From Mya arenaria (Eukaryota; Mollusca; Bivalvia; Myida; Myidae), in contig NC_069125.1 of assembly GCF_026914265.1 (NCBI RefSeq), positions 65,337,479 through 65,401,478 on the forward strand: a DNA stretch of 64,000 bases, written 5' to 3'. Under the pieces are notes generated by a model, which ran no database searches, had not been told where the DNA came from, and saw nothing but the letters and a program-made list of their open reading frames with translations. This document shows positions 1 to 11,035 of this stretch, in pieces (within the stretch, counting starts at the first letter, position 1; each line of letters starts with the position of its first letter). The position numbers were made by a program, and so were the translations under genes.

Positions 1-29
1 GCGTTCTTGTCTTCTTAATTCATTCCACC

Positions 30-415
30 TTGGTGACAGTCAAAGGTTTTGTTGTCGTATTTCATGCCACTGCTGTGTATGTTGATACTCCTGTGGACTT
101 ATCACATAGCACTGTTGTGCCCCTCAGTGCTCCTGTCATCATATTAAATGTCGCACTTTTCATATCACTGTTGTGTCTGTTAATGTACCTAACCTTATTC
201 CATATCACCTTCATGTCAGTTAGTGCTCCTGTCTTCAGATTTGGCATCATGTCTGTCAATGTTCATATCATTGGATTTCATGTTAAAAGCAAGCCTGTGT
301 CTTCAATGTTGTATTTTATGTCAGTGCTGTGTTCACGTCAACATATTTTGTGTCATTATAGTGTTTGAAAGTGCTACTGTTGTTGTTGTGTCCAACAATG
401 TTCCTGTTATTGTTA
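30..415. repeat. Degenerate minisatellite, first half
   Basis: Loosely repeated phrases of the type 'gtcagtgctcctgtcatca' and 'atgtcactgttgtgtc' recur about every 40-45 bases. The same phrases resume at 1540-2040, so one old array appears to have been split by the repeat at 412-1180. Open frames across it are by-products of the repeat. No gene is seen. Confidence 0.6.
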
Positions 416-1180
416 TCCCCCGTCGAATCGAAGGTTTCGGGAGCGGGATATTGTTTTGGTGTTGTCCGTCCGTCCATCATTCCATCCGTCCGTCCGTCTG
501 TCCGGAACCATATCTTGGTAGGCATTGATCAGAAAATGTTCAAACTTGGTCAGAATGGTCCCCTGGATCACATCTCGACCACTTGTAAAAGTGGGTCACA
601 TGGGGTCAAAAACTAGGTCACTAGGTCAAATTTTAGAAAAATCTTTTGAACAAACATGGTCAAATATTCATGAAACTTAATCAAAATGTTTTCTTGATGA
701 ACTCTTAGAAGTTTTTAAAACTGGGTCACATATGATCGAAAATGAGGTCACTAGGTCGAATCTAGGGAAAATCTTGTCAGGAACCATTTCATGGTAATGA
801 TTGGTCAGATTATGTTTAAACTTGGTCAGGATGTACCCCAAAATGAAATATGGACCTCTTGTAAAAGTTGGCCACATGGGGTCAAAAAATAGGTCACTAG
901 CTCAAATCTTAGAAAAATCTTTGGAACACATTAGAGTATGGTCTAATATTCATGAAACGTGATCAGAATGTTTTCCATGATGAACTCTTTGACATGTTTA
1001 AAACTGGGTTACATGTGATAAAAAATTAGAAAACTGGGTCACATGTGATAAAAAATTATTAATTAATCAATAAAATCAAAAATCACCAACATGAAGCTCC
1101 TATTCATGATTTTTTTATCCCCCACCAAATCGAAGCTTTCGGGAGGGGGATATTGTTTTGGCGTTGTCCGTCCTTCATTA
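412..1180 (+). repeat. Interspersed bivalve-type repeat, two heads
   Basis: A head reading 'tcgaaggtttcgggagcggg' followed by 'ttgttttggtgttgtccgtc' occurs at 412-500, and a second, slightly different head lies at 1117-1175. Between them is a body built from 'gggtcaaaaactaggtcact' and 'catgaaacttaatcaaaatg' phrases. The same body vocabulary reappears as the seed of the 43-bp array at 4268-6042. No coding capacity is recognisable. Confidence 0.6.
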
Positions 1181-1539
1181 TCTGTAATTGAAAATAACAC
1201 ACAGTGAACATGATCAACAGGTACCTTAAAATGTCATTTTCCACTATTTCCTGTTATCACTTCAGACATATCTGAACTTTCACTTTGAAATCATGCAAAT
1301 TCATAGAATCTATTAAAAATGTTACTCTATATATACAAAACTTTTATTTCAAATAATTCCAAAAAAACTAAAACTTATATCCAATGTTCATAGCAGTCCA
1401 TTTCTCTGCAGCCATATTACATGTTAATATAGGAATATTCCACCTACTTTTCATTTCCAATCCATGAACTTTGCCTTATCAGGCGGGAGATTTCAATTCA
1501 ACGAATTTGCTTTTTTTTCTTGTAACAGCTGAGGTTGTA

Positions 1540-2040
1540 TGCGTTCGCAAGGTCATGTTCATTCTGAGGGCCATGTCTATTGATGTCAGTGCTCCTGTCA
1601 AAATAATCTATGTCACTGTCATGTCTATCCATGTGTTCCTGTTGTCATATTTCATGCTTCTGCCCTATCTGTCGGTGCGTTTGTAGCAGTATATTATGAC
1701 TGTCTAGTCTGACAGTACTACCTTCTTTGTATTTTATGTCACTTCCATGTCAATTGATTCTCCCATAGTCGTATAACATAGCATGTCCTTCAATGTTCCC
1801 ATATTGTATTTCATATCATTACAGTGTCAGACAACGTTCCCTTCGTCGTTTTATATGTGACTACCTTCATTGTTGATTCTCTTGTCAGCATTTGTTATAA
1901 CTCTGCCATTTCTTTCAGCATTCTTTATAACTTTACCATGTTGATCTATGTTACTGTCAATATTTCCATAATTATTAACACAGACTGTCTATGCCCCAAT
2001 CCGCAATTGCTGTGTTAGTTGATACTCCCATCAGTGGACT
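1540..2040. repeat. Degenerate minisatellite, second half
   Basis: It has the same phrases as 30-415 ('gtcagtgctcctgtc', 'tatgtcactgtcatgtct') and a similar ~40-45 base spacing. It is best read as the other part of an array interrupted by the interspersed repeat between them. Confidence 0.55.
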
Positions 2041-2044
2041 GTTC

Positions 2045-2580
2045 ATTTTTATACCCCTGCTTCACAAAATGAAGTGGCCTTTATAGTAATCACGATATTC
2101 GTCACGTCTGTCCGTCTGCCGGGCCCATATCTTTCTCATTCATGCTCAGGTTTTTAAATCATATGGCTGAAGTGACCATAATAGCATGAGGATATGTCGT
2201 GCAAATGACCCATGTCCCTACCTTCGAGGTCAAGGTGACAGCAACATTCTAAACATAGTATTTTGGGCTATATAAGCCTTACGGGTACTGATTATTGTTT
2301 GTGTACAGCCCATATCTTTCTCATTCATTGTCAGATTTTAAAATTATTTGGCAGAAGTGACCAACAAAGTATGAGAATGTGTCACACAAATGGCCCATGT
2401 CCCTGCCTTCAAGGTCAAGGTCACAGCAACCTTCTGAAAAATGGTATGGTCCATGTATGTGCTTGAAAGTATGACTCTTATTGCCTAAAGCATTTCGATT
2501 TACTACCGAACAACAATTAAAGTTCATAATATCATTTGGTATTACATTTTTCAGACAGAGTATTTTCATGATCATTGAAA
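2045..2580. repeat. Interspersed repeat with internal duplication (~183 bp)
   Basis: A block starting 'cccatatctttctcattcat' and containing 'aaggtcaaggt.acagcaac' occurs twice, at about 2123-2260 and 2305-2440. The copies diverge by scattered substitutions. This is a typical non-coding bivalve repeat, and no gene is visible. Confidence 0.6.
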
Positions 2581-2589
2581 TGATTTAAC

Positions 2590-4070
2590 CTGGAGTCAGT
2601 AAGTGTGATACTTTAGTCATGCTTTTTGGAACAGTTAGTAAATTTCAATTTTATTTTACTGTCTAAATAAAGAAAGAACATGACAACAAACCACCTACAT
2701 AATTATTGCGCATCAGTTGCAAAATGATGCACACTGCAACAAGAATATCAGCATTGTATCCATGTAAAAGCATATTTAATTGTTGTTAACCTTCAATAAC
2801 CTGTTATATTAAAACTTAAAATGCAAACAAGATAAAGGTTTCACAAACAGAATGAATAGAGCCAGGATCTGTTGGATTTGCAGGTGAGACTGCATCCACT
2901 ACAGCTTTTATGAAATTATAAACAATGAATTACACAATTTGTAATTTGGGGAAAATTTGTAATGGTTTGAGCAAAAGTGCTTACTTCACTTAATTTTATC
3001 AGAGTTTACTCTAGGTTTTTACCACATTACAATAAATATTGTATTTCCGGAAGTAACAAAAGTGACATTGATTTTGGACAACCACTTTTGATTCTTGAGC
3101 ATTTTTTACGAAAGAATATTTTATGAGATTTCCAATTAAAAAGCATTTACGTATTCCCGGAAATGTCTTAATACAAAAAGAATATGTTTATGAATCAAAT
3201 TTATCTGAACTGCCCAATGAACAATGTCTTGGGGCTTTGTGTTGATTTTTCAAAATAACTTTTTTATTTGACAAGATATCATCAAGAACTCTTCAGAGAG
3301 TTGAATAGGTAGTCTGGGGCATTTTGACAAGGAAAAAAGACAGTAGAAATTCCTACAGACTTTTCCGCAATAATGTAAATGCTTTTTGATCCAAAATCTG
3401 ATAAAATGTAAAATTTGTTTAACTTAAAACATGTCACCAAAAAGATATGTTTCACTCCTAAATAACATTGTTCCTCAAAACTAAATAAAACATGAAGTTT
3501 TTAAAGGTGTCAGTTTTTTACCTTCCCCACCCACTTTTGAATTGTGGCTGGCCCTTAAGTATATCAGTTACCACTTTAAGCAGCTATCTGGATATCTGTA
3601 TAACATGCATTGCTCACTTTGTTAACTTCATATTATCCATTTGACTATTTTTTGCTTTCAAACAGGATGCAAACATGTTTTACTTGAAAATATGACTCAT
3701 TAAGTCCGGTAACAACATTCAGAACTGGTCAATGACTAAACCTCCTAGTATCCTTAAACTAACAGAGTTGTTGTTCTTTAACTTAAACCAGTCAACTGAC
3801 ATATCATGTGAAATAACGAATATTGCGGCCATAAGGCCACACAATTCAGTTTTTTGGTAAAATGAAAGTTAGCAAGCACAAAATTAATTGATAGAAAAAC
3901 AACCCCTTTTTTTTCATAAAAATCAAAGCGAGCGAAGATTTTTTTCATCATAATCAATATGAAGAACTAAGTTTTCAACATATCGCCCTTAACCCATTTG
4001 AACACAGTCTTGAACTTAATCTTCATTGGACAATGGAAACATGTTCCATTCCTTACTGTTTTCTCCATAG
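2590..4070. other. No recognisable feature
   Basis: AT-rich sequence without a convincing exon, RNA gene or tandem repeat. A small palindrome ('gcggccataaggccac') lies near 3828. It may be intergenic or an upstream Deltex intron; the sequence does not say which. Confidence 0.4.
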
Positions 4071-4267
4071 TTTAGAGTAAGTATATAAAGGACTAACCAA
4101 ATTCATTAACAGATTTTAAGACTACAATGAATATGGGTCACCCCTGGTCTAAAACTAAGTCAAATATTGAGACAAAATTTTGCATCTAATTCCTTTCACA
4201 AATTCGTCAAGTGTTCATTCAATCTTCAAAAATCTGTCGGAATATTTCTCAGCATGATATTGTGAAA

Positions 4268-6042
4268 TTGGTCATCTCAGGTCAAATGGTAGGTTGGACC
4301 AGTGTGAATATGGGTCATCTTGGATGAAAAACTAGGTAGGACCAGTATTAATATGGGTCATCTTGGGTCAAAACTAGGTTGGACTAGTGTGAATATGGCC
4401 AATGGGTCATCTTGGGTCAAAAACTAGGTTGGACCTGAGTGTGAATATGGGTCATCTTGGGTCAAAACTAGGTTGGACCAGTGTGAATATGGGTCATCTT
4501 GGGTCAAAAACTAGGTTGGACCAGTGTTAATATGGGTCATCTTGGGTCAAAAACTAGGTTGGACCAGTGTGAATATGGGTCATCTTGGGTCAAAAACTAG
4601 GTTGGACCAGTGTGAATATGGGTCATCTTGGGTCAAAAACTAGGTTGGACCAGTGTGAATATGGGTCATCTTGGGTCAAAAACTAGGTTGGACCAGTGTG
4701 AATATGGGTCATCTTGGGTCAAAAACTAGGTTGGACCAGTGTGAATATGGGTCATCTTGGGTCAAAAACTAGGTTGGACCAGTGTGAATATGGGTCATCT
4801 TGAGTCAAAAACTAGGTTGGACCAGTGTGAATATGGGTCATCTTGAGTCAAAAACTAGGTTGGACCTGAGTGTGAATATGGGTCATCTTGAGTCAAAAAC
4901 TAGGTTGGACCAGTGTGAATATGGGTCATCTTGGGTCAAAAACTAGGTTGGACCAGTGTGAATATGGGTCATCTTGAGTCAAAACCTTGGTTAGACCAGT
5001 GTGAATATGGGTTATCTCGAGTCAAAAACTAGGTTGGACCTGAGTGTTAATATGGGTCATCTTGAGTCAAAAACTAGGTTGGACCAGTGTGAATATGGGT
5101 CATCTTGGGTCAAAAACTAGGTTGGACCAGTGTGAATATGGTTCAACTTGGGTCAAAAACTAGGTTGGACCAGTGTGAATATGGGTCATCTTGGGTCAAA
5201 AACTAGGTTGGACCAGTGTGAATATGGGTCATCTTGAGTCAAAAACTAGATTGGACCTGAGTGTGAATATGGGTCATCTTGAGTCAAAAACTAGGTTGGA
5301 CCAGTGTGAATATGGGTCATCTTGGGTCAAAAACTATGTTGGACCAGTGTGAATATGGGTCATCTTGAGTCAAAACCTTCGTTAGACCAGTGTGAATATG
5401 GGTCATCTCGAGTCAAAAACTAGGTTGGACCTGAGTGTTAATATGGGTCATCTTGAGTCAAAAACTAGGTTGGACCAGTGTGAATATGGTTCAACTTGGG
5501 TCAAAAACTAGGTTGGACCAGTGTGAATATGGTTCAACTTGGGTCAAAAACTAGGTTGGACCAGTGTGAATATGGGTCATCTTGGGTCAAAAACTAGGTT
5601 GGACCAGTGTGAATATGGGTCATCTTGAGTCAAAAACTAGGTTGGACCAGTGTGAATATGGTTCAACTTGGGTCAAAAACTAGGTTGGACCAGTGTGAAT
5701 ATGGTTCAACTTGGGTCAAAAACTAGGTTGGACCAGTGTGAATATGGGTCATCTTGGGTCAAAAACTAGGTTGGACCAGTGTGAATATGGGTCATCTTGA
5801 GTCAAAAACTAGGTTGGACCAGTGTGAATATGGTTCAACTTGAGTCAAAAACTTGGTTGGACCAGTGTGAATATGGGTCATCTTGAGTCAAAAACTAGGT
5901 TGGACCTGAGTGTTAATATGGGTCATCTTGAGTCAAAAACTAGATTGGACCTGAGTGTTAATATGGGTCATCTTGGGTCAAAAACTAGGTTGGACCAGTG
6001 TGAATATGGGTCATCTCGGGACAAAAATAGGTTGGACCAGAT
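4268..6042 (+). repeat. 43-bp tandem array, ~41 copies
   Basis: The unit is built from 'aaaactaggttggaccagtg' followed by 'tgaatatgggtcatcttggg' and 'tca' (43 bases). Central copies are nearly identical. Variants include a 45-base form with 'cctgag' for 'ccag', a 'gagtca' for 'gggtca' form and a 'ggttcaactt' form. A rare variant ('aaaaccttggttagacc' at ~4978, 'aaaaccttcgttagacc' at ~5366) recurs with the same neighbours about 388 bp apart, so the array has duplicated in blocks of about nine units. The left edge (4075-4290) grades into a diverged interspersed-repeat body. The 82-codon frame at 5840-6088 is incidental, since 43 is not a multiple of 3. Confidence 0.95.
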
Positions 6043-9000
6043 GTTATGCCCAGCTAACATAACTTTGTACAATACATTAACTTATTAACATATGTACTCA
6101 ATACAAAGCTTTTCAGGGAAAAAAGAAACAATAGTTGGAATAAACTGTGTTTTCAATGTAGAGCGCAAATAAAAAATGACCACACTGAGGGATGAATGAT
6201 GACAAAAATCATCTAGTCATTGTCAAAAATTAATATCCAATGGGAAGCCTCTTTCTTTTTCAGAAATATGGCATGTATGAAGTAGTGCCTGGCATATTAT
6301 TTATCCTGGGTCACATCCTCATCGTGTCCATGAAGCTAATATATATATAGTGTTGGACGATTTAAAACACAATGTGTCAATGAGGCATGTAGTGGTACTC
6401 ATCATGTCTGTTTTAGCTCTAGTTGTATTGTGATTGATTTAATTTTTAAAAATCGAGTGTGAGTTAGCGTAATCTGTAATTATAATATATAATGAAAGTA
6501 GTAACAGTCTCTGACTGGTACAGAACATGTTTATCAAGCCCTGTGGTTGACAGTGTTTGTTTTTAGAGGAGTGTTGTTCATCATAAAAAAACCCACAATG
6601 AATAATGCACGAATATTCAATTTTTCCTTTGGTTATTCACTAAAGAATTTCTGTTTATTTGTCATTTTTTCCTGTTTTTGAACAGATAATTGGAGATCTC
6701 CTCTGTTTTCTTTTGCAGTCACTTAATTTCCTACAATGTTTGTATTTATAGCCTTAGTTAGTTTTTCCTTGTTTTTCATTATTGTCATTTTGACTGTTAA
6801 CCCCTCATGAGGATATATATGGTATTTAAGTGTTATAGGAATTGATGGTATTGATTTGTAGTGGTTTGTGTAATACCGGTTGGCTGCTTTTATTTTGAGG
6901 ATACTCATGATATACATTAGTGGATATTTCCAGACCTGGCATATTCTGGCTGTAAGACCTAGTAGTAGGCCTGAATATTGGATGTTATTGACAATATCTT
7001 CCAGTCGGCAATTTTGGACATTCAAGATGCATCTTGCTTACATTGAAATAATTATAAGGAAATGAGAAATGATACGCACTGAAAGGAATAACGTTTCACT
7101 TCTATGAGGATATTGAAATTAACATGTGGAAAAAAAAAATATCGATTAGGTAAATTTTGTTTCTTATTTAATTTAGGTCAATTTATTTTAATGCACAATT
7201 TCAATTATTGGATATTTAAAACTGTATTCCTATCATATATAATATCATGGAATAAGGAAGTTAATGGAAATCAATTGTACAGTTTGAATTGCTCTTAATA
7301 TGCTCTTTTGTTAAACTTAAGGTCCTTAAGCTGTGGTACTGAAGTATTCACTGTATAAAACATTTTTGACATGTTTAAAATACTTTTATAAGCATGTAAA
7401 TAGGAAAAAAAATTAATTCTAAAAAACAAAACAAATAGAAGTTGACAAAATGAAATAAAAAGATGAAGTTTTACATGCAATGCCGGATTTGATCATTGAT
7501 TCTCTGGAATCCTTCACAAGGTCTTGACCCCTGGACCACTGTGACATCAAATTATATGTCACCGTGGGACAATTTCTTGCTCAAGTTTTATAAAAAAAAT
7601 ATATTTTTCTTTGAAAAATCATAATGTTTAATTCTTCATAATATTTTGTTTCATATTCATTTTTCTGCAATATTCTTATTTTAATTTAGTGTGTTTTGAC
7701 ATTTCTAATAGGATTTTAACAGTTCCCCCTTCTTAACTATCATCACCTTAACCTTCTCAGATCTCAGTTCTGTTGCTTTACTGAACTCTTTGACACTGCT
7801 CAATTATCGAAAATTTGTCACTGTGTGACTTTCTAGTTTTGTGAGAAAATCTAAAAGCTTTATTATATAAAAAATAAGGAAAGATTGAGACATAGACATA
7901 TGTGGACGAATACCAGGTGTTATGTATCACTATAAACACGATTAATGATTGAAATTTGTCAACATTGTAGTGGTTATCTTGTCACTTTTATTTGGTTGTC
8001 TTGTTTATGTGTGAATGACAAACCAGGTATGTGTATTACAATTTTATCTGACTTAGTGGTTTTGGACCGAAAATATTAAAAATGAACAAATTTCAGAACA
8101 ATTTTTTAACCATTTTCGGCTACTGAAATCTATCCAGCGTGGGCAAAATTGGTCCAGACAAGCGAAATGTTGGTTTTTAGAAGCTCTGAATAGGACGTAG
8201 GCAAAACTGTTATTCATTTATTATAATATCTATGTTCCAAATAAATGAGAAAAAAATGAGAGAAATTTTGGGGGAAAAAACTTAAAACCATAGATAGGAT
8301 GCAGTGAAAAAGTCTCAAAATCGGCATCCACTATGTTTGTTTTGGCAAATTTCATTGAAATGTGAAAAAGGCAGAAGTTTTTAAATAGTACAGCTAGTGT
8401 TGGGAATGGGACAGAAATATTGCTATTGATAATCAGTTTATGGAACCAATTATTAATCGATTTAATCATTATTTCATTATCTTTGGTCATGATATTTAAG
8501 GCATACAGATACAGAACATGCACCAGTTTTTAGCACCAATGTACCCTTAAAATATTGTTTGTTCATTCCTTTGTTTAAGTTACACATTAATCGAGAACGC
8601 AACTATCTTTTAGTGTTTACAAGTTACCTCACAGAACATAAGACCACAGGCTCTAATTTTTGTCCTACATTTAGTATTGTATACATGTGTAAAATAAACA
8701 CAAAGAAAGATATCAATTTCTTTTTAATAATTAGTCAGTAACAAGTGCAACAAGCAGTTGAATATTCCATATGTTTCAAGAACATTTCCTTTCAGAAAAC
8801 TGAAAAAACTGAATTCTTAAATGGTAACATGTTTTAAAAAATTACCTTTAAACCACAAACATGAGAAGTTGAAAACTAATCCTTTAGCGGTTAAATTACA
8901 AAGAAATTTTGTAATAAGGTACTGAAGTGAATACTGACTTTTTAAGAATTTGACTAGATAACTTAACATAGTTAAACACCTTAACATTTCAACATTAACT

Positions 9001-9700
9001 AGCATTAAGTAGAAAAAGAAAATTAGTCAGCAGTAGTTACCTTCCTTGTTTCTATAATGGATTGTTCAAATTTCACTGTCGATTGTCGCCGATGTAGGCC
9101 TTTCCTATCAATTGTCGATTATAATCGATCATCAGCACAACACTAAGTACAGCACATGTATATAAATGATAAAACATATTGAATAACAAAAGCAAATGCT
9201 GTATAAAGCACAAGAATGATTAATTGCATACTGTATTACATAATCAATAAACAACAATTTTATTATGTCATCCCAATGTTGCTGCCCTTGAAGCCTTCAA
9301 ATTAAATGTCATCATCATCACGAATTGTAAAAGCATATGCTTATTTTGTACATATATAATTTCAACACCGTCAGCACAGATGGTATTATGGGACAAACCG
9401 CACTGTCATTGCACCAGTTTGTACTATTGGTATGAAACTATCTAGTAAGACAGAGGCAGTTTTTCACACCTTTACACATTGACAGTGCATAGTGATTCTT
9501 CTTTGTAAATAATACTTGCAAGGGAATAAAAAAATTAGCAACAATGTAAATAAAAATAATCAATGTTATGTTCTTCTTCATATTTCCCATAACAGCCTAA
9601 GTATGCAATTTACATACTTACTTTTTTCTTTTTTCGTCAGTGTTATTAACATTGATTTGAATAAATAAATTAAATAATACACCCATACACTGTTTTAAGT
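6043..9700. other. No recognisable gene
   Basis: AT-rich sequence with several short open frames (up to ~100 codons on the minus strand at 6723-7025). None shows a domain, a good splice context or a family I recognise. A short TA run lies near 6345. Upstream Deltex exons (WWE domains) were looked for and not found. Confidence 0.4.
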
Positions 9701-9757
9701 TGACCATCGATGAAAATTCCCCACTGTTTGTTTCTCAGTAATCTGTTCTTTCTCATG

Positions 9758-10935
9758 CTGATTGGTATTGTCGCCATGTTTTTGCTGCTTTTGTTGCCTG
9801 GTGTCCCCAAGTTTTACGGCTTTTGTCGCCATGTCCCCAAGTTTTTACGGCTTTTATCGCCATGTCCCCACGTATTTACGGGTATTGTCGCCAAAGATGT
9901 CCCCAAGTTTTTACTGGTTTTGTCTTCATGTCCCCAAGTATTTACTGGTATTGTCGCCATCGATGTCCCCTAGTTTTTACTGGATTTGTCTCCCATGTCC
10001 CCAAGTATTTACTGGTATTGTCGCCATCGATGTCCCCTAGTTTTTACTGGATTTGTCTCCATGTCCCCAAGTATTTACTGGTATTGTCGCCATCGATGTC
10101 CCCTAGTTTTTACTGGATTTGTCTCCATGTCCCCAAGTATTTACTGGTATTGTCCCCATCGATGTCCCCTAGTTTTTACTGGATTTGTCTCCCATGTCCC
10201 CAAGTATTTACGGGTATTGTCGCCATCGATGTCCCTTAGTTTTTACTGGATTTGTCTCCCATGTCCCCAAGTATTTACTGGTATTGTCGCCATCGATGTC
10301 CCCTAGTTTTTAGTGGATTTGTCTCCATGTCCCCAAGTATTTACTGGTATTGTCGCCATCGATGTCCCCTAGTTTTTACTGGATTTGTCTCCCATGTCCC
10401 CAAGTATTTACTGGTATTGTCGCCATCGATGTCCCCTAGTTTTTACTGGATTTGTCTCCCATGTCCCCAAGTATTTACGGGTATTGTCGCCATCGATGTC
10501 CCTTAGTTTTTACTGGATTTGTCTCCCATGTCCCCAAGTATTTACTGGTATTGTCGCCATCGATGTCCCCTAGTTTTTAGTGGATTTGTCTCCATGTCCC
10601 CAAGTATTTACTGGTATTGTCGCCATCGATGTCCCCTAGTTTTTACTGGATTTGTCTCCCATGTCCCCAAGTATTTACTGGTATTGTCGCCATCGATGTC
10701 CCCTAGTTTTTACTGGATTTGTCTTCATGTCCCCAAGTATTTACTGGTATTGTCGCCATCGATGTCCCCTAGTTTTTACTGGATTTGTCTCCATGTCCCC
10801 AAGTATTTACTGGTATTGTCCCCATCGATGTCCCCTAGTTTTTACTGGATTTGTCTCTATGTCCCGAAGTTTTTACAGGTTTTGTCGCCATGACCCCAAG
10901 TTTTTACTGGTTTCATCGTGATGCCCCCAGGTTTT
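9758..10935 (+). repeat. Nested minisatellite: 33-bp, 66-bp and ~267-bp periods
   Basis: The left edge (9770-9960) has 33-base units ('tgtccccaagtttttacgg' then 'cttttgtcgcca'). The main part is a 66/67-base dimer in which one half reads 'ccccaagtatttactggtat' and the other 'gtcccctagtttttactgga'. Diagnostic variants ('tttttagtggattt' near 10303 and 10570, 'tatttacgggtattg' near 10205 and 10472) recur about 267 bases apart, so groups of four dimers have themselves duplicated. Frames of 60-138 codons run through it in all three phases, which the repeat explains. It ends about 100 bp before the first visible Deltex exon. Confidence 0.95.
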
Positions 10936-11035
10936 TACTTAAACATTTGCATCCCCTGTATCTTTATTATGATAATTTTTAAGTTATACAATCATTTTCT
11001 GTTATGTGAAACAAGTTATCTGTCTCGTATTCCAG

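Noticed and set aside
4268-6042. A CRISPR-like array
   Set aside because: The sequence is eukaryotic, the units are directly adjacent without unique spacers, and no cas genes are present.
5840-6088. An 82-codon frame with NMGHLESKTRLDLSV repeats
   Set aside because: It is a by-product of the 43-bp array; the unit length is not a multiple of three.
6723-7025. A 100-codon minus-strand frame as a gene
   Set aside because: AT-rich, no family resemblance, no splice partners.
9762-10921. Open frames of 60-138 codons (MSPSIYWYCRHRCP-like protein repeats)
   Set aside because: They occur in all three plus phases and follow the minisatellite unit. There is no start context, domain or splice site support.
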